64,000 nt of DNA from Burkholderiaceae bacterium 16 (GCA_000955785.1 JYOD01000124.1:1-64000); one strand, 5' to 3'. Positions 15,293-24,420 are shown, counted from the first letter of the stretch. The notes: a model not told the origin generated them from the sequence alone. A program made the numbers and translations.

Positions 15293-16834
15293 ATGCAACT
15301 GAACCCCTCAGAAATCAGCGAGCTGATCAAGTCCCGCATCTCGGGTCTTGGCGCTGACGCTGAAGTGCGCAACACCGGCACGGTGATTTCCGTGACCGAT
15401 GGTATCTGCCGCGTGCACGGCCTGTCCGGCGTGATGCAGGGCGAGATGCTGGAATTTCCCGGTAACACCTTCGGCCTCGCGCTGAACCTCGAGCGCGACT
15501 CTGTCGGCGCCGTGGTGCTGGGCGACTACGAACACATTTCGGAAGGCGACCCGGTCAAGTGCACCGGCCGCATTTTGGAAGTGCCGGTTGGCAAGGAACT
15601 GCTGGGCCGCGTGGTCAACACGCTGGGCCAGCCGATCGACGGCAAGGGTCCGATCAACGCCAAGGAATTTGACGTGATCGAGAAGGTTGCCCCTGGCGTG
15701 ATCGCACGCCAGTCGGTTAGCCAGCCGGTGCAGACCGGCCTGAAGTCGATCGACGCGATGGTGCCGATTGGCCGTGGCCAGCGCGAGCTGATCATTGGCG
15801 ACCGCCAGACCGGCAAGACCGCCGTCGCTGTCGACGCCATCATCAACCAGAAGGGCAAGGGCGTTTTCTGCGTCTACGTGGCAATCGGTCAGAAGGCTTC
15901 GACCGTGAACAACGTGGTGCGCAAGCTCGAAGAGCTGGGCGCGATGGAGTACACCATCGTGATTGCAGCAACGGCTTCGGACTCCGCCGCCATGCAGTAC
16001 CTGGCTGCCTACGCCGGCTGCACGATGGGCGAGTACTTCCGCGACCGCGGCGAAGACGCGCTGATCGTCTATGACGACCTGACCAAGCAAGCCTGGGCCT
16101 ACCGCCAGGTGTCGCTGCTGCTGCGCCGCCCGCCGGGCCGCGAAGCCTACCCCGGCGACGTGTTCTACCTGCACTCGCGTCTGCTCGAGCGCGCAGCCCG
16201 CGTGAACGCCGACTACGTCGAAAAGTTCACCAAGGGTGCCGTGACCGGCAAGACCGGCTCGCTGACCGCGCTGCCCGTGATCGAAACGCAGGCTGGCGAC
16301 GTGTCCGCCTTCGTGCCGACCAACGTGATCTCGATCACCGACGGCCAGATCTTCCTGGAAACCGACCTGTTCAACGCAGGTATCCGCCCCGCAATCAACG
16401 CCGGTATCTCGGTGTCGCGCGTTGGTGGTGCCGCCCAGACCAAGGTCATCAAGAAGCTGTCCGGCGGTATCCGTACCGACCTGGCCCAGTATCGTGAACT
16501 GGCTGCGTTCGCGCAGTTCGCTTCCGACCTGGACGATGCCACCCGCAAGCAGCTCGAGCGCGGCCGCCGCGTGACCGAACTGCTCAAGCAGGCTCAATAC
16601 CTGCCGCTGCAGGTGTGGCAGCTGGCCGCGTCGCTGTACGCAGCCAACAACGGCTTCCTCGACAACGTGGAAGTGAAGGACATTCTCGCGTTCGAGAAGG
16701 GCCTGCACGACCATCTGAAGACCAAGTACGCCGACCTCATCAACCGCATCGAAGATACCAAGGATCTGTCGAAGGAAGATGAAGCCGCGCTGCGTGCCGC
16801 GATCGAGGATTTCAAGAAGTCCGCCGCGTTCTAA
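15293..16834 (+). CDS. atpA: ATP synthase F1 subunit alpha
   Basis: Non-catalytic alpha subunit of the F1 head, 513 residues, the same length as E. coli. It has the N-terminal beta barrel, then the nucleotide-binding Walker A GDRQTGKT (about residues 170-177), the VYVAIGQKAS and LIVYDDLTKQAWAYR stretches, and the arginine-finger region SVSRVGGAAQ. The second of two adjacent start codons, ATG at 15293, follows AGGAGCATTGTG at suitable spacing and gives MQLNPSEIS. Confidence 0.98.
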   Translation: MQLNPSEISELIKSRISGLGADAEVRNTGTVISVTDGICRVHGLSGVMQGEMLEFPGNTFGLALNLERDSVGAVVLGDYEHISEGDPVKCTGRILEVPVGKELLGRVVNTLGQPIDGKGPINAKEFDVIEKVAPGVIARQSVSQPVQTGLKSIDAMVPIGRGQRELIIGDRQTGKTAVAVDAIINQKGKGVFCVYVAIGQKASTVNNVVRKLEELGAMEYTIVIAATASDSAAMQYLAAYAGCTMGEYFRDRGEDALIVYDDLTKQAWAYRQVSLLLRRPPGREAYPGDVFYLHSRLLERAARVNADYVEKFTKGAVTGKTGSLTALPVIETQAGDVSAFVPTNVISITDGQIFLETDLFNAGIRPAINAGISVSRVGGAAQTKVIKKLSGGIRTDLAQYRELAAFAQFASDLDDATRKQLERGRRVTELLKQAQYLPLQVWQLAASLYAANNGFLDNVEVKDILAFEKGLHDHLKTKYADLINRIEDTKDLSKEDEAALRAAIEDFKKSAAF

Positions 16835-16908
16835 CTGCGCAATTCCACGAAACTGCGCCGGCACCGTTGCCATGACGGTGCCGCCGCAGCACGAATGGAG
16901 AGGAAGAT

Positions 16909-17784
16909 ATGGCCGGAACGAAAGAAATTCGAACCAAGATCAAGAGCGTGCAAAACACGCGCAAGATCACCAAGGCGATGGAGATGGTCGCCGCGTCCAA
17001 GATGCGCAAGGCGCAGGAACGGATGCGTAACGCCCGTCCTTACGCCGAGAAAGTGCGCAATATCGCGGCGCACCTGGCTTCAGCCAACCCCGAGTTCAAG
17101 CATCCCTTCATGGTGGCGCGCGACATCAAGCGCGTCGGCATGATCGTGGTGACGACCGACAAGGGGCTGTGCGGTGGCATGAACACGAACGTGCTGCGCG
17201 CGGTGACCAATGAGCTGCGTGACCTGCAAGGCCGCGGCGTGCAGGTGCAGAGCACCGCCATTGGTTCCAAGGGCATGCAGTTCCTGGGCCGCATCGGCGC
17301 CAAGGTCGTTTCGCACGTGGTGCAGCTCGGTGACACCCCGCATCTGGAAAAACTGATCGGTGCGATCAAGGTCCAGCTCGACGCCTACACCAATGGTGAG
17401 GTGGATGCTGTGTACCTGGCTTACACCAAGTTCATCAATACGATGAAGCAGGAGCCGATGGTGGAGCAGCTGCTGCCGCTCCCCGCCGACAAGTTTGCCC
17501 AGACCGAAGATGAAAAGCGCGCCTACTCGTGGGATTACATCTACGAGCCCGACGCCCAGACCGTGGTGGAAGAATTGTTGGTCCGCTACGTCGAAGCGCT
17601 GGTGTACCAGGCCGTGGCCGAAAACATGGCGTCCGAGCAGTCGGCGCGCATGGTGGCCATGAAGGCTGCATCCGACAATGCCAAGAACGTGATCGGCGAA
17701 CTGCAACTGGTCTACAACAAGACCCGTCAGGCAGCGATCACCAAGGAACTGTCGGAAATCGTCAGCGGTGCCGCAGCCGTCTAA
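16909..17784 (+). CDS. atpG: ATP synthase F1 subunit gamma
   Basis: Central rotor shaft of F1, 291 residues. Conserved parts are at the two ends, which form the coiled coil inside the head: AGTKEIRTKIKSVQNTRKIT at the start and KAASDNAKNVIGELQLVYNK with RQAAITKEL at the end. VVTTDKGLCGGMN is also typical. GGAGAGGAAGAT precedes the ATG. It sits between atpA and atpD as expected. Confidence 0.97.
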   Translation: MAGTKEIRTKIKSVQNTRKITKAMEMVAASKMRKAQERMRNARPYAEKVRNIAAHLASANPEFKHPFMVARDIKRVGMIVVTTDKGLCGGMNTNVLRAVTNELRDLQGRGVQVQSTAIGSKGMQFLGRIGAKVVSHVVQLGDTPHLEKLIGAIKVQLDAYTNGEVDAVYLAYTKFINTMKQEPMVEQLLPLPADKFAQTEDEKRAYSWDYIYEPDAQTVVEELLVRYVEALVYQAVAENMASEQSARMVAMKAASDNAKNVIGELQLVYNKTRQAAITKELSEIVSGAAAV

Positions 17785-17817
17785 GGCGTCAAGTATTCAA
17801 GCTATCGGAGATACGAA

Positions 17818-19221
17818 ATGAGTATCGGAAATATTGTGCAGTGTATTGGCGCCGTGGTGGACATCGAGTTCCCCCGCGACGCGCTGCCGAAGGTGTACGA
17901 CGCGCTCGTGCTGGAAGAGAGCAACGAAGCCTCGTTCGCCGAGAAGGGCCTGACCTTCGAAGTGCAGCAACAGCTGGGTGACGGCGTGGTGCGAACCATT
18001 GCCCTGGGTTCGTCGGACGGCCTGCGCCGCGGCATGGCGGTGAAGAGCACCGGCGCCGCGATCTCGGTGCCGGTTGGTCAAGGCACCCTGGGCCGCATCA
18101 TGGACGTGCTGGGTCGTCCCATCGACGATGCCGGCCCGATCGCATCGGATGAGCGGCGCGGCATCCACCAGAAGGCTCCGAAGTTCGACGAACTGTCGCC
18201 TTCGGTCGACCTGCTGGAAACCGGCATCAAGGTGATCGACCTGGTCTGCCCGTTCGCAAAGGGCGGTAAGGTTGGCCTGTTCGGTGGCGCCGGCGTTGGC
18301 AAGACCGTGAACATGATGGAGCTCATCAACAATATCGCCAAGCAGCACAGCGGTTTGTCGGTGTTCGCCGGCGTGGGCGAGCGTACCCGTGAAGGGAACG
18401 ACTTCTACCACGAAATGAAGGACTCGAACGTTCTCGACAAGGTGGCCATGGTGTTCGGCCAGATGAACGAGCCGCCGGGCAACCGTCTGCGCGTGGCACT
18501 GTCCGGCCTGACCATGGCCGAGAAGTTCCGCGACGAAGGCCGTGACATCCTGTTCTTCGTCGACAACATCTACCGCTACACGCTGGCCGGTACCGAAGTG
18601 TCCGCACTGCTGGGCCGTATGCCTTCCGCAGTGGGTTACCAGCCGACGCTGGCCGAGGAAATGGGTAAGCTGCAAGAGCGCATCACCTCGACCAAGACCG
18701 GCTCGATCACGTCGATCCAGGCCGTGTACGTGCCTGCGGATGACTTGACCGACCCGTCGCCTGCTACCACCTTCCTGCACCTGGACTCGACCGTCGTGCT
18801 GTCGCGTGACATCGCCGCGCTGGGTATCTACCCCGCCGTCGATCCGCTCGACTCGACCTCGCGTCAGCTCGACCCGCAAGTCGTGGGTCAGGAGCACTAT
18901 GACGTGGCCCGCCGCGTTCAGCAAACGCTGCAGCGCTACAAGGAATTGCGCGACATTATCGCGATTCTGGGCATGGACGAACTGTCGCCGGAAGACAAGC
19001 AGGCTGTGTCCCGCGCTCGTAAGATCCAGCGTTTCCTGTCGCAGCCCTTCCACGTTGCGGAAGTGTTCACGGGTTCGCCGGGCAAGTACGTGCCGCTGAA
19101 GGAAACCATCCGTGGTTTCAAGATGCTGGTGGACGGCGAGTGCGATCACCTGCCGGAGCAAGCGTTCTACATGGTCGGTTCGATCGACGAAGCCTTCGAG
19201 AAGGCCAAGAAGCTCCAGTAA
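17818..19221 (+). CDS. atpD: ATP synthase F1 subunit beta
   Basis: Catalytic beta subunit of F1, 467 residues. Walker A is GGAGVGKT, followed by the GVGERTREGND stretch with the catalytic glutamate, Walker B ILFFVDNIYRYT, and the DELSPEDK (DELSEED-type) C-terminal motif that touches gamma. CGGAGATACGAA precedes the ATG. A 139-base gap separates it from atpC. Confidence 0.98.
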   Translation: MSIGNIVQCIGAVVDIEFPRDALPKVYDALVLEESNEASFAEKGLTFEVQQQLGDGVVRTIALGSSDGLRRGMAVKSTGAAISVPVGQGTLGRIMDVLGRPIDDAGPIASDERRGIHQKAPKFDELSPSVDLLETGIKVIDLVCPFAKGGKVGLFGGAGVGKTVNMMELINNIAKQHSGLSVFAGVGERTREGNDFYHEMKDSNVLDKVAMVFGQMNEPPGNRLRVALSGLTMAEKFRDEGRDILFFVDNIYRYTLAGTEVSALLGRMPSAVGYQPTLAEEMGKLQERITSTKTGSITSIQAVYVPADDLTDPSPATTFLHLDSTVVLSRDIAALGIYPAVDPLDSTSRQLDPQVVGQEHYDVARRVQQTLQRYKELRDIIAILGMDELSPEDKQAVSRARKIQRFLSQPFHVAEVFTGSPGKYVPLKETIRGFKMLVDGECDHLPEQAFYMVGSIDEAFEKAKKLQ

Positions 19222-19360
19222 GCGGCGTCTTTCGCTTTCAGCGTTGTAGTGGCGGTTGCCGTGGACAGCAATGTCGGCGGCGGCCGCGCTCAGGCTGAGG
19301 GCGGAATACTTGCTTCCTGGCAACGGGAAGCCGAAGCTTTCAGGGACTAAAGGAATTCAC

Positions 19361-19777
19361 ATGGCAACCATTCTTGTAGACGTCGTCAGCGCCGAATCGT
19401 CGATCTTCTCCGGTCAGGCGAAGTTCGTGGCGCTGCCGGGCGAGTCGGGCGAGCTGGGTATCCTGCCGGGCCATACGCCGCTGATTACGCGTATCCAGCC
19501 GGGCGCGGTGCGCATCGAGAAGGAAGACGGCAGCGAAGAGTTCGTGTTCGTGGCCGGCGGGATTCTCGAAGTCCAGCCCAAGCACGTCACCGTGCTGGCG
19601 GACACCGCGATCCGCGGCGGCGACCTCGACGAAGCCAAGGCGCAGGCAGCCAAGCGCGCCGCCGAGGAGCTGATGCAGAACCAGAGCAGCGATCTCGACC
19701 TGGCACGTGCGCAAGGCGAACTGGCTGTTGCTACTGCGCAACTGGCTGCCATTGCGCGCCTGCGTCGGAAACGGTAA
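19361..19777 (+). CDS. atpC: ATP synthase F1 subunit epsilon
   Basis: Epsilon subunit, 138 residues, which binds gamma and the c-ring and can inhibit ATP hydrolysis. It opens ATILVDVVSAESSIFSG and contains the canonical ESGELGILPGHTPL. The C-terminal helical hairpin is alanine-rich. The ATG at 19361 follows AAAGGA; in-frame codons further upstream would give an unrelated tail. It is the last gene of the operon, ending 44 bases before a terminator. Confidence 0.95.
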   Translation: MATILVDVVSAESSIFSGQAKFVALPGESGELGILPGHTPLITRIQPGAVRIEKEDGSEEFVFVAGGILEVQPKHVTVLADTAIRGGDLDEAKAQAAKRAAEELMQNQSSDLDLARAQGELAVATAQLAAIARLRRKR

Positions 19778-19821
19778 GAAAAAGTAGCACCACCGCAGCT
19801 GTTGTTTTTTTGGCTGCGGCG

Positions 19822-19852
19822 AAAAAAAGGTAGCCGCGAGGCTGCCTTTTTT
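19822..19852 (+). terminator. Terminator of the atp operon
   Basis: GGTAGCC (19829-19835) pairs with GGCTGCC (19840-19846), one G-T pair, flanked by an A run and followed by six T. A second weaker stem, CCGCAGC with GCTGCGG, lies immediately upstream around 19797-19819. Confidence 0.85.
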
Positions 19853-19884
19853 GAATCCCAACGACTATTCTGTCGGCTCAGGAC

Positions 19885-19919
19885 AAAAAAAAGCGCGCGG
19901 GCCGGGGAGGCTCCGCGCG
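19885..19919 (-). terminator. Minus-strand intrinsic terminator
   Basis: On the minus strand CCGCGCGG-type sequence (19913-19919) pairs with its partner at 19894-19900, extended by an inner GCC/GGC, and is followed by eight T (19892-19885). It ends a minus-strand transcript that must start to the right, and the only candidate gene found there is the 44-codon ORF at 19972. Confidence 0.75.
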
Positions 19920-19971
19920 GACGGGAAAATCCCTTCGAGGGGTCAATTCGAAGGAACGGGTAAGGTCCAGG

Positions 19972-20106
19972 TCAACCAACAGGCGCAAACCACTTTCTTG
20001 GTGGTCCAACATCCGGTCGGGCAGTATTGATCGCATTCAGACGATCCAACCAGCCAGAACCGGCACGCGCCAACATCATCTCAACCTGGCACACCGACCG
20101 CAGCAT
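19972..20106 (-). CDS. Candidate small protein, 44 residues
   Basis: I do not recognise this gene. The ORF runs from ATG at 20106 to TGA at 19974-19972 and encodes a basic peptide with several tryptophans (GSGWLDRLNA, then PPRKWFAPVG at the C terminus). An alternative start is the ATG pair at 20079/20076, which follows AGGTTGAG. The main support is position: a strong minus-strand terminator lies 53 bases after the stop codon, and no other gene uses it. Upstream the frame is open back to a TGA about 55 bases before the ATG, and no classical binding site precedes that ATG. It may instead be a non-coding RNA ending at the same terminator. Confidence 0.4.
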   Translation of the reverse strand: MLRSVCQVEMMLARAGSGWLDRLNAINTARPDVGPPRKWFAPVG

Positions 20107-20430
20107 CGTCTGCGATCCGGTTAATCTAGGCGGGAATGCTTCCTTAGGCTTTCTTCAATGCGCCCTCCCTTTCTGTTTGGGGGAGGGAACGCCTTTCACA
20201 AAACTGATTGTGTTAAAGCATTGTGGGGGAAACTTTTGGGGATGGCAGTAACAAAATGTATCGGTTTGCAAGAAGTTGAAAGCGCGGTAACTAAAAAAGC
20301 GTCTAAATAGGCGTTTTAGCGCGCATTGGATCTGCGCCGCCGCCAGGCGGCGGGAACATCACCACGCGGCGCGGGTCCGATAGATTTCGCTGAACTCGCC
20401 ATCCGCTTTGCGGTTCGGCCATCGATTGCC
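20107..20430. other. Gap upstream of the DUF3298-like gene
   Basis: No gene is supported on either strand. It contains pyrimidine-rich and T-rich stretches (20150-20240) with lower GC than the neighbours. On the minus strand GGGAGGGCGC is followed shortly by the leader of the small ORF. It probably holds promoters for the genes on both sides. Confidence 0.35.
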
Positions 20431-21576
20431 ATGCCGCCTCACTCAGCTTTTTCCCCCGTCGCTCCTGCTCCCGCACGTACCACGAGAGGCCTTGTCCAGC
20501 TTGGCATTGCGGCGCTGTCAACCGCTTCCCTGTTTGCTAGTGGCCTTGCTTGCGCGGCCGAGCTGCAAGCGCCAAATGGCGTGCTGTGGCAAGGCGAGCT
20601 TGAAGGCGGCGTGCAGGTAGTGCTGACGATTTTCTCGCGCGCCGGGACTGACCGGGTCGAAGGAACGGCCCGTTACGATTCGATGCTTGCCGCTGCACCT
20701 CGTCAACTCGATGGCCAATTGACAGCGCAGGGTCGCCTGAGCCTGCGCGAGCGCTACGACGTCCAGGCGGCGGCTGAGTATCCCGAGCCCCGCGATGGTG
20801 CACGTTTCGAAGGCACCGTCTCCGCCGATGGGCTGAGTGCAACCGGGCAATGGATGAGTATCGACGGCACCCGCCGGCAGACACTGTCGCTGACCCGCAA
20901 AGCGATCTACCGCGAACGCACCGTGAAAGTGGCAGACGCACAACTTACCGAACGCTTTCCGGAGACTGGCCGCCCTGGACTCGATGCGCTGATTGCGTCG
21001 CTGCGTGACAGCGGATGCGGTGAGGGCGAGCACGAATGCCGCAGCGGCATCGAACTGATGCGCCTCGACGGCGGCGCCGTCAGCCTGCTGCGTACCACCT
21101 GGCGCTATAGCGGCGGTGCCCACGGCAGTCTCGACTTTGTCGGCGGTACCTGGCGGCGCGATACTGCCGAATCCACATCTGCGGCATCTGCGGCATCCGC
21201 GGCATCCGCGGCATCCGCGGCATCCGCGGCGCCTGCCCGGTCTGTCTATACGCCTGTCCGGCTCGCAGACCTCCTGCAGCCGGGCGAGGCTTGCCTGCAA
21301 AAACTCAACGACGAACTGCAGGCCGCGCTGAAGCGGCAGGGCGCGGCTGAGCCCGAACGCGGCGCGCTCGATGTGCAAGCCCTGCGTGATACGCGCACTC
21401 CATTTACCCTGTACCGCGGTGGCCTGGTAATGCACTATGCACCTTACGCGGTAGGGCCGTTTGCACAGGGCGCATACCAGGTGGCGGTGCCTTTCGCGCG
21501 GCTGGGCAGTTGTGCCCGCCCGCCTGCCACCGGCCGCGACAAATCCCCGGAACCCAACGAGAAGGAACAGACGTGA
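20431..21576 (+). CDS. Exported DUF3298-like protein of unknown function
   Basis: 381-residue protein with a signal peptide (hydrophobic LVQLGIAALSTASLFASGLA, cleavage near ACAAEL). The C-terminal half resembles DUF3298 (RsiV-type) domains: TTWRYSGGAHG, an LADLLQPGEA-type segment and FTLYRGGLVMHY...YAVGPFAQG. The middle part (residues about 50-150) looks like a beta-rich repeat region. A serine-alanine-alanine repeat coded by 9-base tandem copies lies at 21181-21225. ATG at 20431 was chosen because it gives a normal signal peptide; an in-frame codon at 20326 would add 35 residues. The next gene starts within its stop codon. Function is unknown; an envelope role is inferred. Confidence 0.75.
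   Translation: MPPHSAFSPVAPAPARTTRGLVQLGIAALSTASLFASGLACAAELQAPNGVLWQGELEGGVQVVLTIFSRAGTDRVEGTARYDSMLAAAPRQLDGQLTAQGRLSLRERYDVQAAAEYPEPRDGARFEGTVSADGLSATGQWMSIDGTRRQTLSLTRKAIYRERTVKVADAQLTERFPETGRPGLDALIASLRDSGCGEGEHECRSGIELMRLDGGAVSLLRTTWRYSGGAHGSLDFVGGTWRRDTAESTSAASAASAASAASAASAAPARSVYTPVRLADLLQPGEACLQKLNDELQAALKRQGAAEPERGALDVQALRDTRTPFTLYRGGLVMHYAPYAVGPFAQGAYQVAVPFARLGSCARPPATGRDKSPEPNEKEQT
21181..21225 (+). repeat. Five tandem 9-base repeats coding Ala-Ala-Ser
   Basis: Five contiguous copies of GCGGCATCC (the first ending in T), with partial copies on both sides. They lie in frame between the two parts of the DUF3298-like domain. Copy-number change would add or remove three residues without a frameshift. 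Confidence 0.9.
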
Positions 21577-22004
21577 GCGAGATGCATCAGGCCATACAAA
21601 GCATGCTGGCGATGAAGACCGTGGCTGTGGTTGGCCTCTCCGACCACCCCGACCGCGCCAGTCACGAAGTGGCTACCTTCCTGCAGCGCCACGGCTACCG
21701 CATCGTGCCGGTCAACCCGCGCCATGCCGGCGAGCGCATCCTGGGGGAAACCTGCCACGCCAGCCTGGTCGACGCCGCCGCGGTGCTGGCTGAGTCGGGG
21801 CAGCGTATCGAATGGGTCGACATCTTCCGTCGCGCCCCCGACGTGCCTCCGGTGGTCGAGGACGCCATCGCGATCGGCGCCCGCGGCGTCTGGCTTCAGC
21901 TCGGCATCGTCAATGACGTCGCCTTCGGCCGGGCCAGCGCCGCGGGCCTGCTGGCGGTGCAGGACTGCTGCAGCAAGATCGAGCTGATGCGCCTCGCGTC
22001 CTGA
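21573..22004 (+). CDS. CoA-binding domain protein, YccU family
   Basis: 143-residue cytoplasmic protein with a single Rossmann-type CoA-binding domain: VAVVGLSDHPDRASHEVA, then GYRIVPVNPRHAGERILGE and a late GARGVWLQLGIVND. This matches the YccU/CoA_binding_2 family, whose function is poorly defined. GTG at 21573 overlaps the previous stop codon (GTGA) and follows GAAGGA; ATG at 21582 is the alternative. The overlap suggests co-transcription with the exported protein upstream, although a functional link is not evident. Confidence 0.85.
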   Translation: MSEMHQAIQSMLAMKTVAVVGLSDHPDRASHEVATFLQRHGYRIVPVNPRHAGERILGETCHASLVDAAAVLAESGQRIEWVDIFRRAPDVPPVVEDAIAIGARGVWLQLGIVNDVAFGRASAAGLLAVQDCCSKIELMRLAS

Positions 22005-22060
22005 TCCCGCTACACTAGCCGGTCAAGCACAAACCTGACAAATTCCACTCGCAAGCAGCC

Positions 22061-23017
22061 ATGGCCATCGATCCCCAGCTCCTCGACTACTATCGCCGTC
22101 TCGCCGAGCGCTACGCCGGCCTGCCCACGCCGGCCGATGCGGCGGGCCGCCGCGCACGCTTCGCCGAGATCGCAGCCACCTCGATCATGCCGGATCCTGA
22201 AGGCATCGTTGCCACCGATCTGGAGATCCCGCTGCCGGGCCGCACCCTGGCCGCGCGCCTGTTCCGGCCCGAGGCCGTGGCCGAGCCGCGCCTGATCGTC
22301 TACTTCCATGGCGGCGGCTGGGTGGTCGGCTCGCATGACACGCACCACAGCGTGGCAGCGCTGCTGGCTGCCGACACGGGCTGCGCGGTCGCGAGCGTGG
22401 ATTACCGGCTGGCGCCGGAATTTCCATTTCCGGCGCCTTGCGACGACGCGCTGGAAGCCGTCCTGTGGTTCGCCGAGCAGCGCGTGCGCTTGCGCCTGGA
22501 CGCGGGCTTCCTGGCCGTGGCCGGCGACAGCGCGGGCGGCCACCTGGCGGCGCAGGCGGCGCGCTGGGCCAATGCGCATGCGCGTCCGGGCCTGGTCAAC
22601 GCCCAGTTGCTGGTCTATCCCGTGACGGCACCTGTGCTGGCGACCGAAAGCTATCGCGCGTTCGCGGATGGTCCTGGCCTCACACGCGACGAAATGGCCT
22701 GGTTCTGGACAGAATTCATCGGTGCCGGGCGCCTCGCCGAAGGCGCTGCCATCGAAGACACGCGCATCCACCTGATGGGCGCCGCGCCGAAGCACCTGCC
22801 GCCGGCCAGCGTAGTGATGGTCGCCGCTCACGACGTGCTGCGCGACGACGGCCTGGCCTATGCCGATTACCTGGTGCGCTACGGCGCACCGGTGATCACG
22901 CTGGAAGCGAGCGGCATGACGCACGGCTTTGCCCGCCTGCAGCCCGATGTCCCGCGCGCGCGCGAATGGATGCGCCGCGCCGCGCAGGCCTTCAAGGAAC
23001 TGGCGGCGGATATCTGA
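22061..23017 (+). CDS. Alpha/beta hydrolase, hormone-sensitive lipase family esterase
   Basis: 318-residue serine hydrolase. The oxyanion-hole motif is YFHGGGWVVG, the nucleophile elbow is VAGDSAGGHLA, and the late HGF stretch (MTHGFARL) supplies the catalytic histidine; an aspartate or glutamate should lie in the DVLRDDGLAYAD region. These define the hormone-sensitive lipase (family IV) type, which usually hydrolyses short-chain esters. No signal peptide, so it is cytoplasmic. Neighbouring genes give no hint of the natural substrate. Confidence 0.88.
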   Translation: MAIDPQLLDYYRRLAERYAGLPTPADAAGRRARFAEIAATSIMPDPEGIVATDLEIPLPGRTLAARLFRPEAVAEPRLIVYFHGGGWVVGSHDTHHSVAALLAADTGCAVASVDYRLAPEFPFPAPCDDALEAVLWFAEQRVRLRLDAGFLAVAGDSAGGHLAAQAARWANAHARPGLVNAQLLVYPVTAPVLATESYRAFADGPGLTRDEMAWFWTEFIGAGRLAEGAAIEDTRIHLMGAAPKHLPPASVVMVAAHDVLRDDGLAYADYLVRYGAPVITLEASGMTHGFARLQPDVPRAREWMRRAAQAFKELAADI

Positions 23018-23139
23018 GCAGACGGCCCCGGCGGGGTGGCTGCCGGAGCCCACGCGCAACGCCTGCCGTCCCGAGCCAGCCACAAGACTGCCGGCAGCGA
23101 CTGGCCATCCCGTAAAATGGCGGTCTTACGAGGATGACC

Positions 23140-24231
23140 ATGACCGCATTGCAGAACGATACCTTCCTGCGCGCGCTGCGCCGGCAACCCACCGAGTACA
23201 CCCCGCTGTGGCTGATGCGTCAGGCGGGGCGCTACCTGCCCGAATACAACGCCACGCGCGCTCGCGCCGGCAGCTTCCTCGGCCTGGCCAAGAACCCGGC
23301 CTACGCGACCGAAGTCACCCTGCAGCCGCTCGAGCGCTATCCGCTCGACGCGGCCATCCTCTTCTCCGACATCCTTACCGTGCCCGACGCCATGGGCCTG
23401 GGCCTGTCGTTCGCGCAAGGCGAAGGGCCTCGCTTCGCGCATCCCCTGCGTACCGAGGGCGACGTCAAGAAGCTGGCGGTGCCGGACATGGCCTCGCTCG
23501 CCTATGTGTTCGACGCGGTCAGCGAGATCCGCCGTGCCCTGGTGCAGGACGGCCGCCAGCGCGTGCCGCTGATCGGTTTCTCGGGTAGCCCCTGGACACT
23601 GGCCTGCTACATGGTGGAAGGCGCCGGCTCCTCGGATTTCCGCACGGTCAAGGCCATGATGTACAGCCGCCCGGACCTGATGCACCGCATCCTGGAGATC
23701 AACGCCACGGCAGTCGCGGCCTACCTGAATGCGCAGATCGAGGCTGGCGCGCAGGCGGTGATGCTGTTCGATACCTGGGGCGGTACGCTGGCCGATGGCA
23801 TGTACCAGGCCTTCTCGCTGGCCTATATGCGCCAGGTGCTGGCTGGGCTGAAGCGCGAGCACGACGGCCAGCAGGTGCCGGCCATCGTGTTCACCAAGGG
23901 CGGCGGCCTGTGGCTGGAAGAACTCACCGGCATCGGCGCCGATGCGCTGGGGCTGGACTGGACGGTCAACCTGACCCAGGCGCGCCGCCGGACCGGCGGC
24001 AAGGTGGCCCTGCAGGGCAACATCGACCCCAATGTGCTGTTTGCGCCGGAGGCCGCGATTCGCGAGCAGGTGCACGGCGTGCTCGACAGCTATGCCGCCG
24101 GCGGCGGCAGCGACGGTCACGTTTTCAACCTGGGTCACGGGATTTCCCAGTTCACGCCGCCTGAGAATGTGACGGTGCTGGTGGACGAGGTACATCGCTA
24201 CAGCCGGCAGCTGCGTGTCGCCGCGAGGTGA
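23140..24231 (+). CDS. hemE: Uroporphyrinogen decarboxylase HemE
   Basis: Cytoplasmic enzyme of haem synthesis that removes four carboxyl groups from uroporphyrinogen III to give coproporphyrinogen III. The 363-residue protein has PLWLMRQAGRYLPEY, the active-site ILFSDILTVPDAMG, and GFSGSPWTLACYMVEG, and ends with FNLGHGI and the ENV stretch. Two ATGs lie at 23134 and 23140; the second is better spaced from ACGAGG. Its product is the substrate for coproporphyrinogen oxidation, carried out without oxygen by the hemN product (54337-55938). Confidence 0.97.
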   Translation: MTALQNDTFLRALRRQPTEYTPLWLMRQAGRYLPEYNATRARAGSFLGLAKNPAYATEVTLQPLERYPLDAAILFSDILTVPDAMGLGLSFAQGEGPRFAHPLRTEGDVKKLAVPDMASLAYVFDAVSEIRRALVQDGRQRVPLIGFSGSPWTLACYMVEGAGSSDFRTVKAMMYSRPDLMHRILEINATAVAAYLNAQIEAGAQAVMLFDTWGGTLADGMYQAFSLAYMRQVLAGLKREHDGQQVPAIVFTKGGGLWLEELTGIGADALGLDWTVNLTQARRRTGGKVALQGNIDPNVLFAPEAAIREQVHGVLDSYAAGGGSDGHVFNLGHGISQFTPPENVTVLVDEVHRYSRQLRVAAR

Positions 24232-24411
24232 CAGGGGGTGCACGTCTTCCCACCCGCCCAGGGCTGCCATCTGTGCGGCGCAGCGAGCAGGCCTAGCGCG
24301 CCGCGCAGGGATGCCCGCGTGCCGGGTGAGGCTTGCAAGAAGCGCTGTCAAGTAAACTATTTTGCAATATTTCGCCCTTTCGGTGCTGGTTCGCGCTTGT
24401 CAAGGCTTGAC

Positions 24412-24420
24412 TTATGCACA
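24412..24420 (+). promoter_or_regulatory. DnaA box (TTATGCACA)
   Basis: Matches the consensus TTATNCACA exactly, in the gap before priA, 171 bases from a second box in the same orientation. TTGACT at 24407-24412 overlaps its left edge and could be a -35 element. Confidence 0.6.

Noticed and set aside
15308..16873. Minus-strand open frame of 521 codons over atpA
   Set aside because: Antisense shadow of a highly conserved gene; no ribosome binding site or motifs.
20027..20251. Plus-strand open frame of 74 codons in the gap after the atp operon
   Set aside because: Lacks a binding site and any recognisable sequence, and overlaps the better supported minus-strand ORF with its own terminator.
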